DNA of 64,000 bases from CALDUY01 sp046350255 (GTDB taxonomy: Bacteria; Planctomycetota; Planctomycetia; Gemmatales; Gemmataceae). The DNA lies in contig JAXMAV010000020.1 in the NCBI GenBank assembly GCA_046350255.1, positions 1 to 64,000 of the forward strand. Direction: 5' to 3'. Shown here one piece after another: positions 22,173-31,446 of the stretch (position 1 is its first letter; every line of letters starts with the position of its first letter). The translations under genes and the position numbers were made by a program. The notes beneath the pieces were generated by a model that was not told where the DNA came from, ran no database searches, and saw nothing but the letters and a program-made list of their open reading frames with translations.

Positions 22173-23726
22173 TTACTCCCACTCAATCGTGGCCGGCGGC
22201 TTGCTGGAGATATCATATACGACCCGGTTGACTCCCTTGACCTCGTTAATGATCCGCGTCGAAATGCGGGCCAGCAGTTCGTAGGGGAGATGCGACCAGT
22301 CGGCGGTCATGAAGTCCTCGGTGTTGACCGACCGCAGGGCGATGACGTTCTCGTAAGTGCGGCCATCACCCATCACCCCGACCGATTGCACCGGCAACAG
22401 CACAGCGAAGGCCTGAGAGGTCTGGCGATACCAGCCCGACTTTTTCAATTCGTCCAGCAGGATAGTGTCGGCCTGGCGCAGCACGCGCAGACGCTCCTCG
22501 ACCACCTCGCCCAGGCAACGGACGGCAAGGCCAGGCCCGGGGAACGGATGGCGGTTCACCAGCCCCTCGGGTAGACCCAGTTCGAGGCCCAGGCGGCGCA
22601 CCTCGTCCTTGAACAGATCACGGAGCGGTTCGATCAGCTGCAGGCCCATCTTCTCGGGTAGACCGCCCACATTGTGGTGTAGCTTGATATTCGCGGCCGG
22701 CCCATCGACGGCGCCTCCGGACTCGATCACGTCGGGATAGAGCGTCCCCTGGGCCAGGAACTTGACGTCCTCGACGCGTCGACTTTCATCCTCGAACACG
22801 TCGATGAAGATGTGGCCGATACGGCGACGCTTCTCCTGGGGATCGGTGATGCCACGCAGGCCCGACAGGAACCGCTCGCCGGCCGACACCACGTGCAGGT
22901 CGGCCTTGAAGGCGCCAGCGAAGGTACGGCGGACTGCTTCGACTTCACCTTCGCGGAGTAAGCCGTTATCCACGAAGATGCACGCCACCTGGGGGCCCAC
23001 GGCGCGGACCAGCAGAGCCGCCGTCACCGAGGAGTCCACGCCGCCTGACAGGCCGCAGATCACCCGCGACGAGCCGATGCGCTGACGTAGCTTTTCGACT
23101 GTCTCCTGGAGAAACGACCCGATCTCCCAGGTGCCCTTGCAGCCGCACACGCGGTACAGGAAGTTGCGCAGCACCTTCCCCCCCTGCGGGGTGTGGCTGA
23201 CCTCGGGATGGAACTGCAACCCGTAGATGGGCCGGGTGGCGTGCTTGACGGCCGCCAGCGGGCAGGTATCGGTGGAGGCCAGGGGAGTGAACTCCTTCCC
23301 CGGCGACTGCACCTGGTCGCCGTGGCTCATCCAGACCACGGTTTCGCTGGGGACATCGGCAAAGAGGCCATCGACCTCGTGGACGTGACAGACCGCCCGG
23401 CCGAACTCACGGCGCGAGGCGGGCAGCACGGCGCCGCCCAGCGCCTGGCAGGCGACCTGCATGCCGTAGCAAATGCCCAGCACGGGGATGCCCAGGTCGA
23501 AGATGGCTGGATCGCAGCGCGGCGCGTTGGGTTCGTAGACGCTGGCCGGGCCGCCGGAGAGGATCACCCCCTTCGGCTTCAGCTCGGCGATGCGCGAGGC
23601 GGGCAGATCGTGGCGGATGATTTGCGACAGGACCTGTTGCTCGCGGACGCGCCGGGCGATCAGCTGGCTGTACTGCGAGCCAAAATCCAGGATGAGGACA
23701 CGTTCACTGTCGAGATGCTGCGTCAT
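22173..23726 (-). CDS. guaA: GMP synthase (glutamine-hydrolysing)
   Basis: This 517-residue two-domain enzyme makes GMP from XMP, ATP and glutamine. The class I amidotransferase domain has Cys86 in GICYGMQ, His173 and Glu175 in FHPEV. The ATP pyrophosphatase domain has the P-loop SGGVDSS (about 227-233), the LAQGTLYPDVIESGG motif and the conserved C-terminal DISSKPPATIEWE. Complete and of typical length. It lies upstream of the exported hypothetical gene on the same strand. Confidence 0.98.
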   Translation of the reverse strand: MTQHLDSERVLILDFGSQYSQLIARRVREQQVLSQIIRHDLPASRIAELKPKGVILSGGPASVYEPNAPRCDPAIFDLGIPVLGICYGMQVACQALGGAVLPASRREFGRAVCHVHEVDGLFADVPSETVVWMSHGDQVQSPGKEFTPLASTDTCPLAAVKHATRPIYGLQFHPEVSHTPQGGKVLRNFLYRVCGCKGTWEIGSFLQETVEKLRQRIGSSRVICGLSGGVDSSVTAALLVRAVGPQVACIFVDNGLLREGEVEAVRRTFAGAFKADLHVVSAGERFLSGLRGITDPQEKRRRIGHIFIDVFEDESRRVEDVKFLAQGTLYPDVIESGGAVDGPAANIKLHHNVGGLPEKMGLQLIEPLRDLFKDEVRRLGLELGLPEGLVNRHPFPGPGLAVRCLGEVVEERLRVLRQADTILLDELKKSGWYRQTSQAFAVLLPVQSVGVMGDGRTYENVIALRSVNTEDFMTADWSHLPYELLARISTRIINEVKGVNRVVYDISSKPPATIEWE

Positions 23727-23788
23727 GGGGTCTACCAGGTTCCTCTAACGGAGGGGGATGCACTCCCTTGAGCCCCCAGGAAGGTTGC

Positions 23789-24613
23789 TCAGCTCTTCTT
23801 GCCCAGTTCGGTGGCGCGGCGAGTGGCCGCCTCGACTGCGTTCATCAGGGCGCCGCGCACGCCGGCGCGCTCCAACTCGTGCAGGCCCGCGATGGTGGTG
23901 CCGCCGGGGCTGGCTACCATGTCCTTCAATGCGCCGGGATGGTGGCCTGTCTCCAGCACCATGCGAGCAGCGCCCAGCACCGTCTGGGCCGCCAGTGCCG
24001 TGGCCACGTCGCGCGGCAGGCCGACGCGCACACCGCCGTCGGAGAGGGCTTCGATCATCAGGTACACAAACGCCGGGCCCGACCCGGACAGGCCGGTCAC
24101 TCCATCGAGCAGCGGCTCGGGCACGCGGACGGCCCGGCCGACCTGGTCGAGCAGACTCTGCACCAGGGCGATATCCTCGGCGGTCGCCTGCGCGCCGGGG
24201 CTGAAGCCGCTGGCGCTGGCATCGACCAGGCAAGGAGTGTTTGGCATCACGCGCACCAGCCGGGCGTCCGACCCCAGCACGGCTGCCATTTGTTCCAGCG
24301 TGATCCCCGCGGCAATCGACACCACCAGCGGGCGACGGGTCCGAACCAGATCGGCCACCTCTGTGAGCACCGCGCTCATGGTCTGCGGCTTGACGGCCAG
24401 GAGAAGCAGGTCGGCCTGGCTGGCGACGGCGCGATTATCTGGCGTCGCCGGGCAGCCGGTTTCCTGCGTAAACGCTTGCCGGGCCTGCGCCACAGGATCG
24501 CTGGCCAGTGTGGTGGATGCGGTAATTCGCCCGGCGCGCACCCAGGCCCGGCACAGCGCCGTGGCCATGCGACCCGCTCCCAGGAAGCCAATGCGTGGTG
24601 CTTCCATCCCCAT
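23789..24613 (-). CDS. proC: Pyrroline-5-carboxylate reductase
   Basis: This is 274 residues from the ATG at 24613 (or 24607, MEAPRIGF); an upstream extension lacks conservation. It catalyses the last step of proline synthesis using NAD(P)H. The Rossmann motif is IGFLGAGRMATALCRAW, LLLAVKPQTM and VVSIAAGITLEQM follow, and the C-terminal domain carries LSGSGPAFVYLMIEALSDGG and the signature HPGALKDMVASPGGTTIAGL. It lies 62 bp ahead of guaA on the same strand and may be cotranscribed. Confidence 0.96.
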   Translation of the reverse strand: MGMEAPRIGFLGAGRMATALCRAWVRAGRITASTTLASDPVAQARQAFTQETGCPATPDNRAVASQADLLLLAVKPQTMSAVLTEVADLVRTRRPLVVSIAAGITLEQMAAVLGSDARLVRVMPNTPCLVDASASGFSPGAQATAEDIALVQSLLDQVGRAVRVPEPLLDGVTGLSGSGPAFVYLMIEALSDGGVRVGLPRDVATALAAQTVLGAARMVLETGHHPGALKDMVASPGGTTIAGLHELERAGVRGALMNAVEAATRRATELGKKS

Positions 24614-24700
24614 GTCCTTGTCCTGCCTGCTGCCGAAAGCGACAGTATACAGGAAATCCGCCGGCTGGCTCAATGGCCTCAGCCACTCTCCGCGGTGGCT

Positions 24701-27700
24701 TCACTGCGGCGCGTTGGGGAGAGATGCGTCGCGGTCGATGAATGGACGATTGGCCGGCAGCCACGTCATCAACTCCCACACGTCGTTGAAGGGCCTCCCC
24801 AGCTTGCTTCCCAGCACTGCCAGGGCCGCTTCCTCGCAGGGACCGATGCAGGCGGGCATGCGCAGCAGAGCGATCAGCTCCGGCAGGGGTAACGGCGTCA
24901 TCACCCCATCGAGAAGCTCGCGGACGTCGATCATCCACTTGTCCTGAGCTACCTGACGGATCATCTCTGGCGCCAGACGGATGCAAATGGCCCGGATGCG
25001 GTTCGGATCGGACCAGGGACGGATCGACCGGAGCGAGTTTCGCAGGATACGTAGATCGTCCAGCGGCGCGGTGGGAGGAATCAGCCGAACCACCGCATCG
25101 GTTAACTCATCAACTCGCTGGCGAATCATTGGCTCGGGAAGTATCGGGCCCAGAACTGCCAGACAATCGGCCAGCAGCATGATCTCCTGGGTGGTAGTGA
25201 TGGTAGCGCAGCGGCCACCGATCTGCTTTGCCGTGGTTTCCGCCAGAGCCAGCGATCGGGGTCGGGCCAGTGGAGTGATCGCCCGGAGCGCCCGGGCAAT
25301 CCGGTTCAGCCCCAGGACCGAGGGCGTGCCCTGTAGCTGAGTTTCGCACCGAATGAGCAGTTCCTGCACCTCGCCTGCGCGCTCGGTGGACGGTAGTTGC
25401 TGCAATAGTGTGGCCGTGAGTGCCAGGTTGAGTCCTGGATTGCCTGCAACCTCTCCTGGACGGTACAGACGAGCCGCCACCGGCAGGCGCTTCCTGGCCG
25501 CGTTGGCATCGAGCAATGGCGATGCGACGGACAGGGCGTCAAACAGCGCGCGTCTGTCTGCTAGATCGCGAGTGATGGTAAAGAGATTCAGTAGCCGATC
25601 AATATAGAGCGCTGCCAGGCGGGAGGCCTCGGTCGAAGGGAGCCGGTTGACGAACCCGGGAAAGGCTTGCCCAAGCGCTACTAGTCGGGGCAGGTCCGGC
25701 GCGCGGGTAATGGCCTGTTCCAGAGGGCCGCGCAGCTGGTCGGCGCGGGCCCTGGCGTGAAGCATCCGAGGCAGAGTTTGCTGCAAGCCGCGCAGCACCC
25801 AGGCGTCCTCTGTCACCGGGATGAATTCCAGGATGCCCTGGGCGAGCTGGGTGTACGCTTCGGCAAGGAGGTCGGCGTCCACCTTGCCTGGCAGGCGTTC
25901 GACGATATCCGCCACTGCCTCAGTGATCGGAGCCACGCGCGACATCCGGGCAAAGCGCAAAAGCCGTACCAGGTCGTCTCGCAACATGGCGGGGTCCAGT
26001 GCGTCGACGAGCACGGCGTAGCCACGCAGGGCATGCCAGGTCTGGAAGCCCTGCGGATCCTGGATTCGGTCCCCCTCCAGCCGCTGGACCAGAGCCCGGG
26101 CCAGGGCAGTATCGCGTCGCAGCGCCGGGCTAACCTGTCGGCCCAACTGCAGGCAGATGCTGGCGAGGAGTTCCAGGGCCGGCGGGGGGACCCGAGGTTG
26201 GACCTCGATCAGGCGCTGCAGGAGCCAGGCTGCGGTTTCCGCGCTCAGGTGCGGGCCCAAAATGTAGATGTCTTCCAGCGCTGCGATCTGCTCGCCCGGA
26301 GCCAGGTTGTCTCCCATCAAATCCATGAGATAACCAACGGCGGCTTTCGTGACCGATTCATCGGTGCCACATAGCCGGGCATGGATGCGAGACGAGACGA
26401 GCCGCACCACCGGGGCCGCGCTGGTATCGAGGATGTATGGTTGCACCAGGAGGAGTGTCTGCTGGCGCCGATCGAGGTCCAGTTCGACCAGCGCGCGCAG
26501 TACCGGTTGCAGGCGCCAGGAGAACTTGCGCGCCAGGTGCGGCTGTTCGAGGATGTGTTCGAGCAGGGAGACGCGATCGATGGCGGCGGGCAGCGTGGCC
26601 AGATCCTCGACGGCGTTCAGCTCGGCCGTACTCAGGCCGCGGTTGCGAAACCCTTCGCGATTGAGGACAGGAGGCGCCAGCGGTTCCAGCACATTGGAAA
26701 CGAGCATGACCGCGGTATGGCCAGCCGCCTCCAGCGCCTCGCGCACCTCGACCTCGCGCTGCCGGGCCAGGATTTCATGCTGGCGCGACAGGTAAGCGAA
26801 CGCGCTGGAGGCGGCCAGGCCGCCGAGGAGCGAGAGCACCACGGAGGCCAGCAAAGCGGAGGTGCCGGGCCGACGCCGCACCCATTTCCAGGTACGCACA
26901 ATGGGGCCGATGGGACGGGCGTGCACCGGCTCGCCGGCCAGAAACCGGGTGAGATCGTCGGCCATCTCGGCTGCCGAGGCGTAGCGACGAAGGGGCTCCT
27001 TGGCCAGCGCCTTGTGGCAGATCGTTTCCAGATCACGCGGAGTGCGAGGCTGCAGCTGATGGACGGCGACCGGCTCCTGCGTCAGCACCAGCTGCATGGT
27101 TTCCATGGCTGTGGCGCCGCGGAAGGGGGGCCGTCCGGTCAGGCACTCGTACAGGATGGCGCCGAGAGCGTACACGTCGGCCGGTTTCCCGCTCAGTCGG
27201 CTCGATTGAACCTGCTCCGGCGCCATGTACGACGGTGTGCCCACCAGTGCTCCGGTGCGCGTCAGGTGGCTTTCGTCCTCGAGGCGGCGGGCCAGGCCAA
27301 AATCGGTGATGCGCGGCGAGCCGTCCTCGGTTAGCAGGATGTTCGACGGTTTCAGATCGCGGTGGATGATCCCCTTCTCGTGGGCGGCCTGCACGGCGCG
27401 GGCGATGCCAGCAACCACCTGGGCCGCCTCGGTCGGATGCAGGGGCGTCCGCACCAGACGACCGGCCAGGGTGCCCTGCGGACAGTACTCCATCACCAGG
27501 AAGGGAAGATTGTCGTAGGTGCCAAACTCGAAGACCTGCACGATGCCCGGATGGCCGATGGCCGCGATGGCTTCGGCCTCGTGAAAGAAGCGGGCCACCT
27601 CCTGCGGGTGGGCATGCGACCCAGCCAGGATCATCTTCAGCGCCACCACCCGGTCGAGGCTGAGCTGCCGCGCCTTGTAGACCACCCCCATGCCACCGCG

Positions 27701-27997
27701 GCCCAGCTCGTCCAGAATCTCGTAGTTGGTCGGCGCAGGGATGTGCCCGGCGGCTCGCGCTGGGGTGCCCATCAGGGTGGCCGCCTGCTGGGAGACCTCG
27801 GCTGGCTGTGGCAAGCCAATAAGCGTTTCTCCCGTGGCGAATGCCGGCAGCAGCTGCGCCAGCCGCAACAGGGCGTTCTCGACGGTCGGCTGCAACTCGG
27901 GTCGGCTGGCGCAGAGCCAGGCGGCATCGGTGGCGCGTCCCAGGGGACGACCTTCTTCCATACGTGCCAGGAGCCAGGCGATGTCCAGCGAGTTCAT
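24701..27997 (-). CDS. Large Ser/Thr protein kinase with helical-repeat C-terminus
   Basis: This is 1098 residues from the ATG at 27997. The Hanks-type kinase domain is complete: GRGGMGVVYKA (99-109), the lysine in VALKMIL, HRDLKPSNIL (212-221), DFGLARRL (232-239), GTPSYMAPEQ and DVYALGAILYECLTGRPPF. A single membrane helix (about 381-403) follows. The roughly 690-residue extracytoplasmic part is leucine/alanine-rich and helical, like a HEAT-type solenoid, with no named domain. Such kinases phosphorylate proteins in response to something sensed outside. It lies 88 bp after the TIGR02996-type gene on the same strand and is not adjacent to a sigma factor. Confidence 0.93.
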   Translation of the reverse strand: MNSLDIAWLLARMEEGRPLGRATDAAWLCASRPELQPTVENALLRLAQLLPAFATGETLIGLPQPAEVSQQAATLMGTPARAAGHIPAPTNYEILDELGRGGMGVVYKARQLSLDRVVALKMILAGSHAHPQEVARFFHEAEAIAAIGHPGIVQVFEFGTYDNLPFLVMEYCPQGTLAGRLVRTPLHPTEAAQVVAGIARAVQAAHEKGIIHRDLKPSNILLTEDGSPRITDFGLARRLEDESHLTRTGALVGTPSYMAPEQVQSSRLSGKPADVYALGAILYECLTGRPPFRGATAMETMQLVLTQEPVAVHQLQPRTPRDLETICHKALAKEPLRRYASAAEMADDLTRFLAGEPVHARPIGPIVRTWKWVRRRPGTSALLASVVLSLLGGLAASSAFAYLSRQHEILARQREVEVREALEAAGHTAVMLVSNVLEPLAPPVLNREGFRNRGLSTAELNAVEDLATLPAAIDRVSLLEHILEQPHLARKFSWRLQPVLRALVELDLDRRQQTLLLVQPYILDTSAAPVVRLVSSRIHARLCGTDESVTKAAVGYLMDLMGDNLAPGEQIAALEDIYILGPHLSAETAAWLLQRLIEVQPRVPPPALELLASICLQLGRQVSPALRRDTALARALVQRLEGDRIQDPQGFQTWHALRGYAVLVDALDPAMLRDDLVRLLRFARMSRVAPITEAVADIVERLPGKVDADLLAEAYTQLAQGILEFIPVTEDAWVLRGLQQTLPRMLHARARADQLRGPLEQAITRAPDLPRLVALGQAFPGFVNRLPSTEASRLAALYIDRLLNLFTITRDLADRRALFDALSVASPLLDANAARKRLPVAARLYRPGEVAGNPGLNLALTATLLQQLPSTERAGEVQELLIRCETQLQGTPSVLGLNRIARALRAITPLARPRSLALAETTAKQIGGRCATITTTQEIMLLADCLAVLGPILPEPMIRQRVDELTDAVVRLIPPTAPLDDLRILRNSLRSIRPWSDPNRIRAICIRLAPEMIRQVAQDKWMIDVRELLDGVMTPLPLPELIALLRMPACIGPCEEAALAVLGSKLGRPFNDVWELMTWLPANRPFIDRDASLPNAPQ

Positions 27998-28085
27998 GCG
28001 TCCACAAGCAGCGTGAGTGGTGGCCAGGGCGGGGGCCAGGGAGCCGGATCCTGCCGGGCAGTGTATCACGCCGTGAAGGCAAACC

Positions 28086-28520
28086 CTAGCTGGTTCCCCG
28101 GCTGCGTGTGGTGCGTTTGCGGGGCCGGGGCCAGCTGCGGATCAACGCTTCGATGGCCGCCCGCACGGTGGGATACTCCTTGAACACCAGCGGGTCGTAG
28201 GGGAAGCCGTGCTTCAGACGTGTCCAGGTGCGATGTGGCAGCGCACAGTAGGTGGGAAGGCCCCAGTCCTCGCCCTCGCTGTCGGTGGTCCACCAGTACC
28301 AGTAATTCTTCCAGGTGTCGTGATGGTGGCGCAGGCGGCGCAGGCGGCGGCTGTAGCGGAAGGGATAGTGGCGATGGTCAGCCAGCCAGCGAAGGCAGAG
28401 CGCCGCCTGGGATTCGTTGTTCTCCTCGTACCAGTCCGCCAGGGCCAGCTGCGTCACCACATCCGAGGGCGTTTTTTCGAGGACCGCGTAGAACGCGTCC
28501 AGTTCGAGATGTTGAGCCAT
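28086..28520 (-). CDS. TIGR02996-type small protein
   Basis: This 144-residue protein has the repeat-companion motif known from Gemmata-type genomes (FYAVLEKTPSDVVTQLALAD followed by WYEENNESQAALCLRWLA). The rest is rich in aromatic, arginine and histidine residues (YWYWWTTDSEGEDWGLPTYC). The family is lineage-specific and of unknown function. It lies between two kinase genes on the same strand, with 88 bp to the large kinase and 62 bp from the other. Confidence 0.8.
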   Translation of the reverse strand: MAQHLELDAFYAVLEKTPSDVVTQLALADWYEENNESQAALCLRWLADHRHYPFRYSRRLRRLRHHHDTWKNYWYWWTTDSEGEDWGLPTYCALPHRTWTRLKHGFPYDPLVFKEYPTVRAAIEALIRSWPRPRKRTTRSRGTS

Positions 28521-28582
28521 CTTGTCTCTCGCATCAGGAGTTGCCTCCTCATTATACGAGCGATCCGGGTGAGCAAACCGGG

Positions 28583-30676
28583 TCAGTTTCCCTCGTGCGG
28601 AAACTGGAAGGCCACGATGCTGTCGAAATGGTCGATCAACGGCGCGATGAGGTTCCGCAGGTGGTCGTTAGCCGCCTCGGCCTGCGGAGCTGGCCCCCGG
28701 GGATCGAAGACCAGGCCGCGCAGGTTGTCGCGTCGGCCCTGCGCGAAATCGAAGACCAGGTTAGGAATCTCCGGCCAGCTGCGAACGATCAGATGGTCGC
28801 TGCCCATCTTGACGGGCGCACGCGGCATCCGGATCAGCGGAGCCAGTGGGACATTCAGAGGCGTCTCCCGGGCCAGAAGCAGCACGAAGTCCACGCTGCT
28901 GGTCCCCTCCATCTTCCACCCTAGCTGGCCCTTTTTCTCCGAGGTGCCCGGTTTGTGGCGCGGGCTACTCACCTGGATGACGGGAGGATCTTCCTGGGGT
29001 CGCGTGTCCGGGTGCCTGCTGGTGAGTTCATCCCAGTTCCATGGATACATCGGGCTGATTTGCCCGTTGCTGCCATCGAGATACAGAATGTAGACATGTC
29101 CGGGTCGGTCGAGCGTAGCCAGGAACCGCATCAACTCGCCGTTGCGAACGGGCAGCGCCAGTTCGGGACTCTGGAACAGGTTGACCCATTGCGCTTTCTT
29201 GTGGGTGGTGGCCCAGAAGGAGGCATGATTGAAGGCGACGCGCCCGACGTTTGCCTCGAGGCGCGGGCCTTCCTGGCCTGGCTGACCGGCCGCACCGGGC
29301 TGGGTAGCAGCCCCACTGCTTCTGGGGAACCCCGCACACTGAAGGATGTTCAGTCCGAGCAGAGCAACCAGCACGATCAGGACCGCCGCGCTCCAGTGTG
29401 TAGACCAGCGGGATTGAGCGAAAGCGCGCAGGGCGCTCGACAGCTCACGGGCGGTGGCATAACGCTGCGATGCCTCCGGGTGCAGCGCACGCATACAGAT
29501 CCGCTCGAGCCGCCAGGGAATGCGGGCGCCAGTCGCGCTAGGCGGCAGCACCTCTCCCTTGCGCGCCTGGTGCAGGACGGCATCGTAGCTGTCGCCGCGC
29601 AGCGGTGGGTGGCCGGTCAGGCATTCGTACAGGATCGTTCCCAGGCCAAAGACGTCCGTGGCCGGGCCGACTCCGTGAATCTCACCGCGCGCCTGCTCGG
29701 GTGACATGTAGGCGGGGGTGCCCAGGTAGCTGCCAGCGCGGGTGCGCTGGCAGTCGTCCATCGACCGGGCCAGGCCGAAATCCGCAACCCGTGCCCAGGA
29801 GGGGTCTTCCAGCTCCAGGTGCGCCGAACGGGCCAGCAACACATTGGCCGGTTTCAGATCACGGTGGATGATCCCCTTGTCGTGGGCATGCTGGACAGCG
29901 TCGGCGAGGCGCGCCACCAGCTGGGCGGCCTGAAGGGGCTCCAGCGGTCGCTTCCGGAGAAACTCGCTGAGGTTGCCTCCCTCGACATACTCCAGGACGA
30001 AGAAGGGTTGGTTGCCGTGGATGCCGCATTCATACACGCGGACAATCCCCACATGCTGGAGCTGAGCCAGCGCCCGCGCCTCGATGGTGAAGCGCTGGCG
30101 CATGGTGGGGTGGTCGCTGAATTCGGCGCGGATGACCTTCAACGCCACTACCCGGTCGAGGCTGATCTGCCGCGCCTTGTAGACCACCCCCATACCGCCC
30201 CGGCCCAGTTCTTCGATGATCTCGTACCCGGGGACGGAGGGAGAGGCCATTTTCAGCGAGATCATGGACCGACGAACGGGGGTGACCTCGGTGGCGATGG
30301 CGGCGAAGCGTCGGGCCAACTGTCCAGCCTGGTGAGGGAAGCGCTGGGCGAAGTCGTTGACATCCAGCGCCGGCTCGGTACGCCGGCGCAGCTCGTACTC
30401 CCAGGCGATCAGATCCAGCACCAGCTCGGTATCCGAGGTCAGTTCGGGGTAACGGACCAGGTAGGTCTCGACGGGGCAACCGTTCTCTGCCTTCCAGCGG
30501 TATTCGAGGTCGATGCGCACCAGGTCGGCCAGGGTGGCCAGCCGGGCCGGGTCGTCCGGAGGGGGTAGATACTCGGCCAGTTCGGGATACCCGTGGTGCT
30601 GCCAGGCCAGGTCGAACTGCTCCAGCAAGGTGAACGAGGGCGAGAAAGAGTCGGAGCTGGCAGACATCGACTTCAC
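28583..30676 (-). CDS. Ser/Thr protein kinase with extracytoplasmic sensor-like domain
   Basis: This is 697 residues; a start three codons in (MSASS) is also possible. An N-terminal 130-residue helical segment typical of planctomycete kinases comes first. The kinase domain follows with GRGGMGVVYKA (158-168), HRDLKPANVL (271-280), DFGLARSM (299-306) and SPEQARGE. A membrane helix lies at about 429-447. The outer part has FWATTHKKAQWVNLF, GHVYILYLDGSNGQISPMYP (reminiscent of DUF4384) and VDFVLLLARETPL. It directly follows the ECF sigma gene by 9 bp, so the pair is one operon. Confidence 0.92.
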   Translation of the reverse strand: MKSMSASSDSFSPSFTLLEQFDLAWQHHGYPELAEYLPPPDDPARLATLADLVRIDLEYRWKAENGCPVETYLVRYPELTSDTELVLDLIAWEYELRRRTEPALDVNDFAQRFPHQAGQLARRFAAIATEVTPVRRSMISLKMASPSVPGYEIIEELGRGGMGVVYKARQISLDRVVALKVIRAEFSDHPTMRQRFTIEARALAQLQHVGIVRVYECGIHGNQPFFVLEYVEGGNLSEFLRKRPLEPLQAAQLVARLADAVQHAHDKGIIHRDLKPANVLLARSAHLELEDPSWARVADFGLARSMDDCQRTRAGSYLGTPAYMSPEQARGEIHGVGPATDVFGLGTILYECLTGHPPLRGDSYDAVLHQARKGEVLPPSATGARIPWRLERICMRALHPEASQRYATARELSSALRAFAQSRWSTHWSAAVLIVLVALLGLNILQCAGFPRSSGAATQPGAAGQPGQEGPRLEANVGRVAFNHASFWATTHKKAQWVNLFQSPELALPVRNGELMRFLATLDRPGHVYILYLDGSNGQISPMYPWNWDELTSRHPDTRPQEDPPVIQVSSPRHKPGTSEKKGQLGWKMEGTSSVDFVLLLARETPLNVPLAPLIRMPRAPVKMGSDHLIVRSWPEIPNLVFDFAQGRRDNLRGLVFDPRGPAPQAEAANDHLRNLIAPLIDHFDSIVAFQFPHEGN

Positions 30677-30685
30677 CTGGGGACT

Positions 30686-31273
30686 TTAGGGATACAGGCG
30701 CTCCCAGCGGGTGCGGACCTTTTTCAGGAGGGTGCGGATCAGATGCTCGCTGCGATGGACCTGCTCGCTGATCTCGCGGATAGTGTGTCCCTCGAGCACC
30801 AGCTGCACGATCTGCCGCTCACGGTCGTCCAGACCCTGCAGCAGGTGGCGCAGGGTATCCTCGAAGGTGGCGACCTCGTCCGGCGTGGGGTCCCGGGCAA
30901 TGCCTTCGAAGGCGGGTACCGACTCATCAGTGGGGTTGGGTGTGGCCTCACGCTGCACGTCGCGCTTGGCGGCGAGGTAATACTCGACCCGATGACCACA
31001 CTTCCGCATGGTGATGGTCGCCAGCAGGCGCCACAGCGAATCCCAGCTGCTCAGGTCTGCAAACGGCTTCTGCTGATCACGCAGAAAGAAGCTCTTCAGC
31101 GCCGATGCCGCCACATCCTCGGCTCCATCCTTCTGCAACACCCGCTGATCCAGCTTCTTGCTGGCCAGGCCGATCAACCGGCGAATGAACACATCGTAGA
31201 TGCGTTGCGCCGCAGCAGCGTCGCCCGCCCGCAACCGCTCCAGCAGGGCCACGAACGAGCTATCCGGTTGCAT
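30686..31273 (-). CDS. ECF sigma factor (planctomycete, kinase-linked)
   Basis: This 195-residue sigma-70 family factor starts at the ATG at 31273; MEGRSM at 31288 is an alternative. Region 2 is GAEDVAASALKSFFLRDQQ with DLSSWDSLWRLLATITMRKC, and region 4 is LDDRERQIVQLVLEGHTIRE followed by ISEQVHRSEHLIRTLLKKVR. No anti-sigma gene is present. Instead the Ser/Thr kinase follows 9 bp later, the arrangement known for planctomycete ECF groups in which a kinase is thought to control the sigma factor. Confidence 0.92.
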   Translation of the reverse strand: MQPDSSFVALLERLRAGDAAAAQRIYDVFIRRLIGLASKKLDQRVLQKDGAEDVAASALKSFFLRDQQKPFADLSSWDSLWRLLATITMRKCGHRVEYYLAAKRDVQREATPNPTDESVPAFEGIARDPTPDEVATFEDTLRHLLQGLDDRERQIVQLVLEGHTIREISEQVHRSEHLIRTLLKKVRTRWERLYP

Positions 31274-31446
31274 GGACCTTCCCTCCACCTCTCCTCGATA
31301 CGCTGGCTCTGTACAGTATCCAGGCAGTATCGACGAGACGCAAGGGTCGGCCCTGGGAGAAAAGCCACGGATTGGGTTTGGCGAGCCCTACTCCGGCGAG
31401 CTATCATCCACAAGCAAGTACATGCGAAACGGCGGGGAGAAGTTCG

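Noticed and set aside
24376..24947. Several + strand frames opposite proC and the kinase gene
   Set aside because: The minus-strand proteins are clearly real, and the opposite frames have shadow-like composition.
25000..27000. HEAT or TPR repeats in the outer part of the giant kinase
   Set aside because: The segment is helical and leucine-rich, but no regular repeat period could be confirmed by eye, so no named repeat was claimed.
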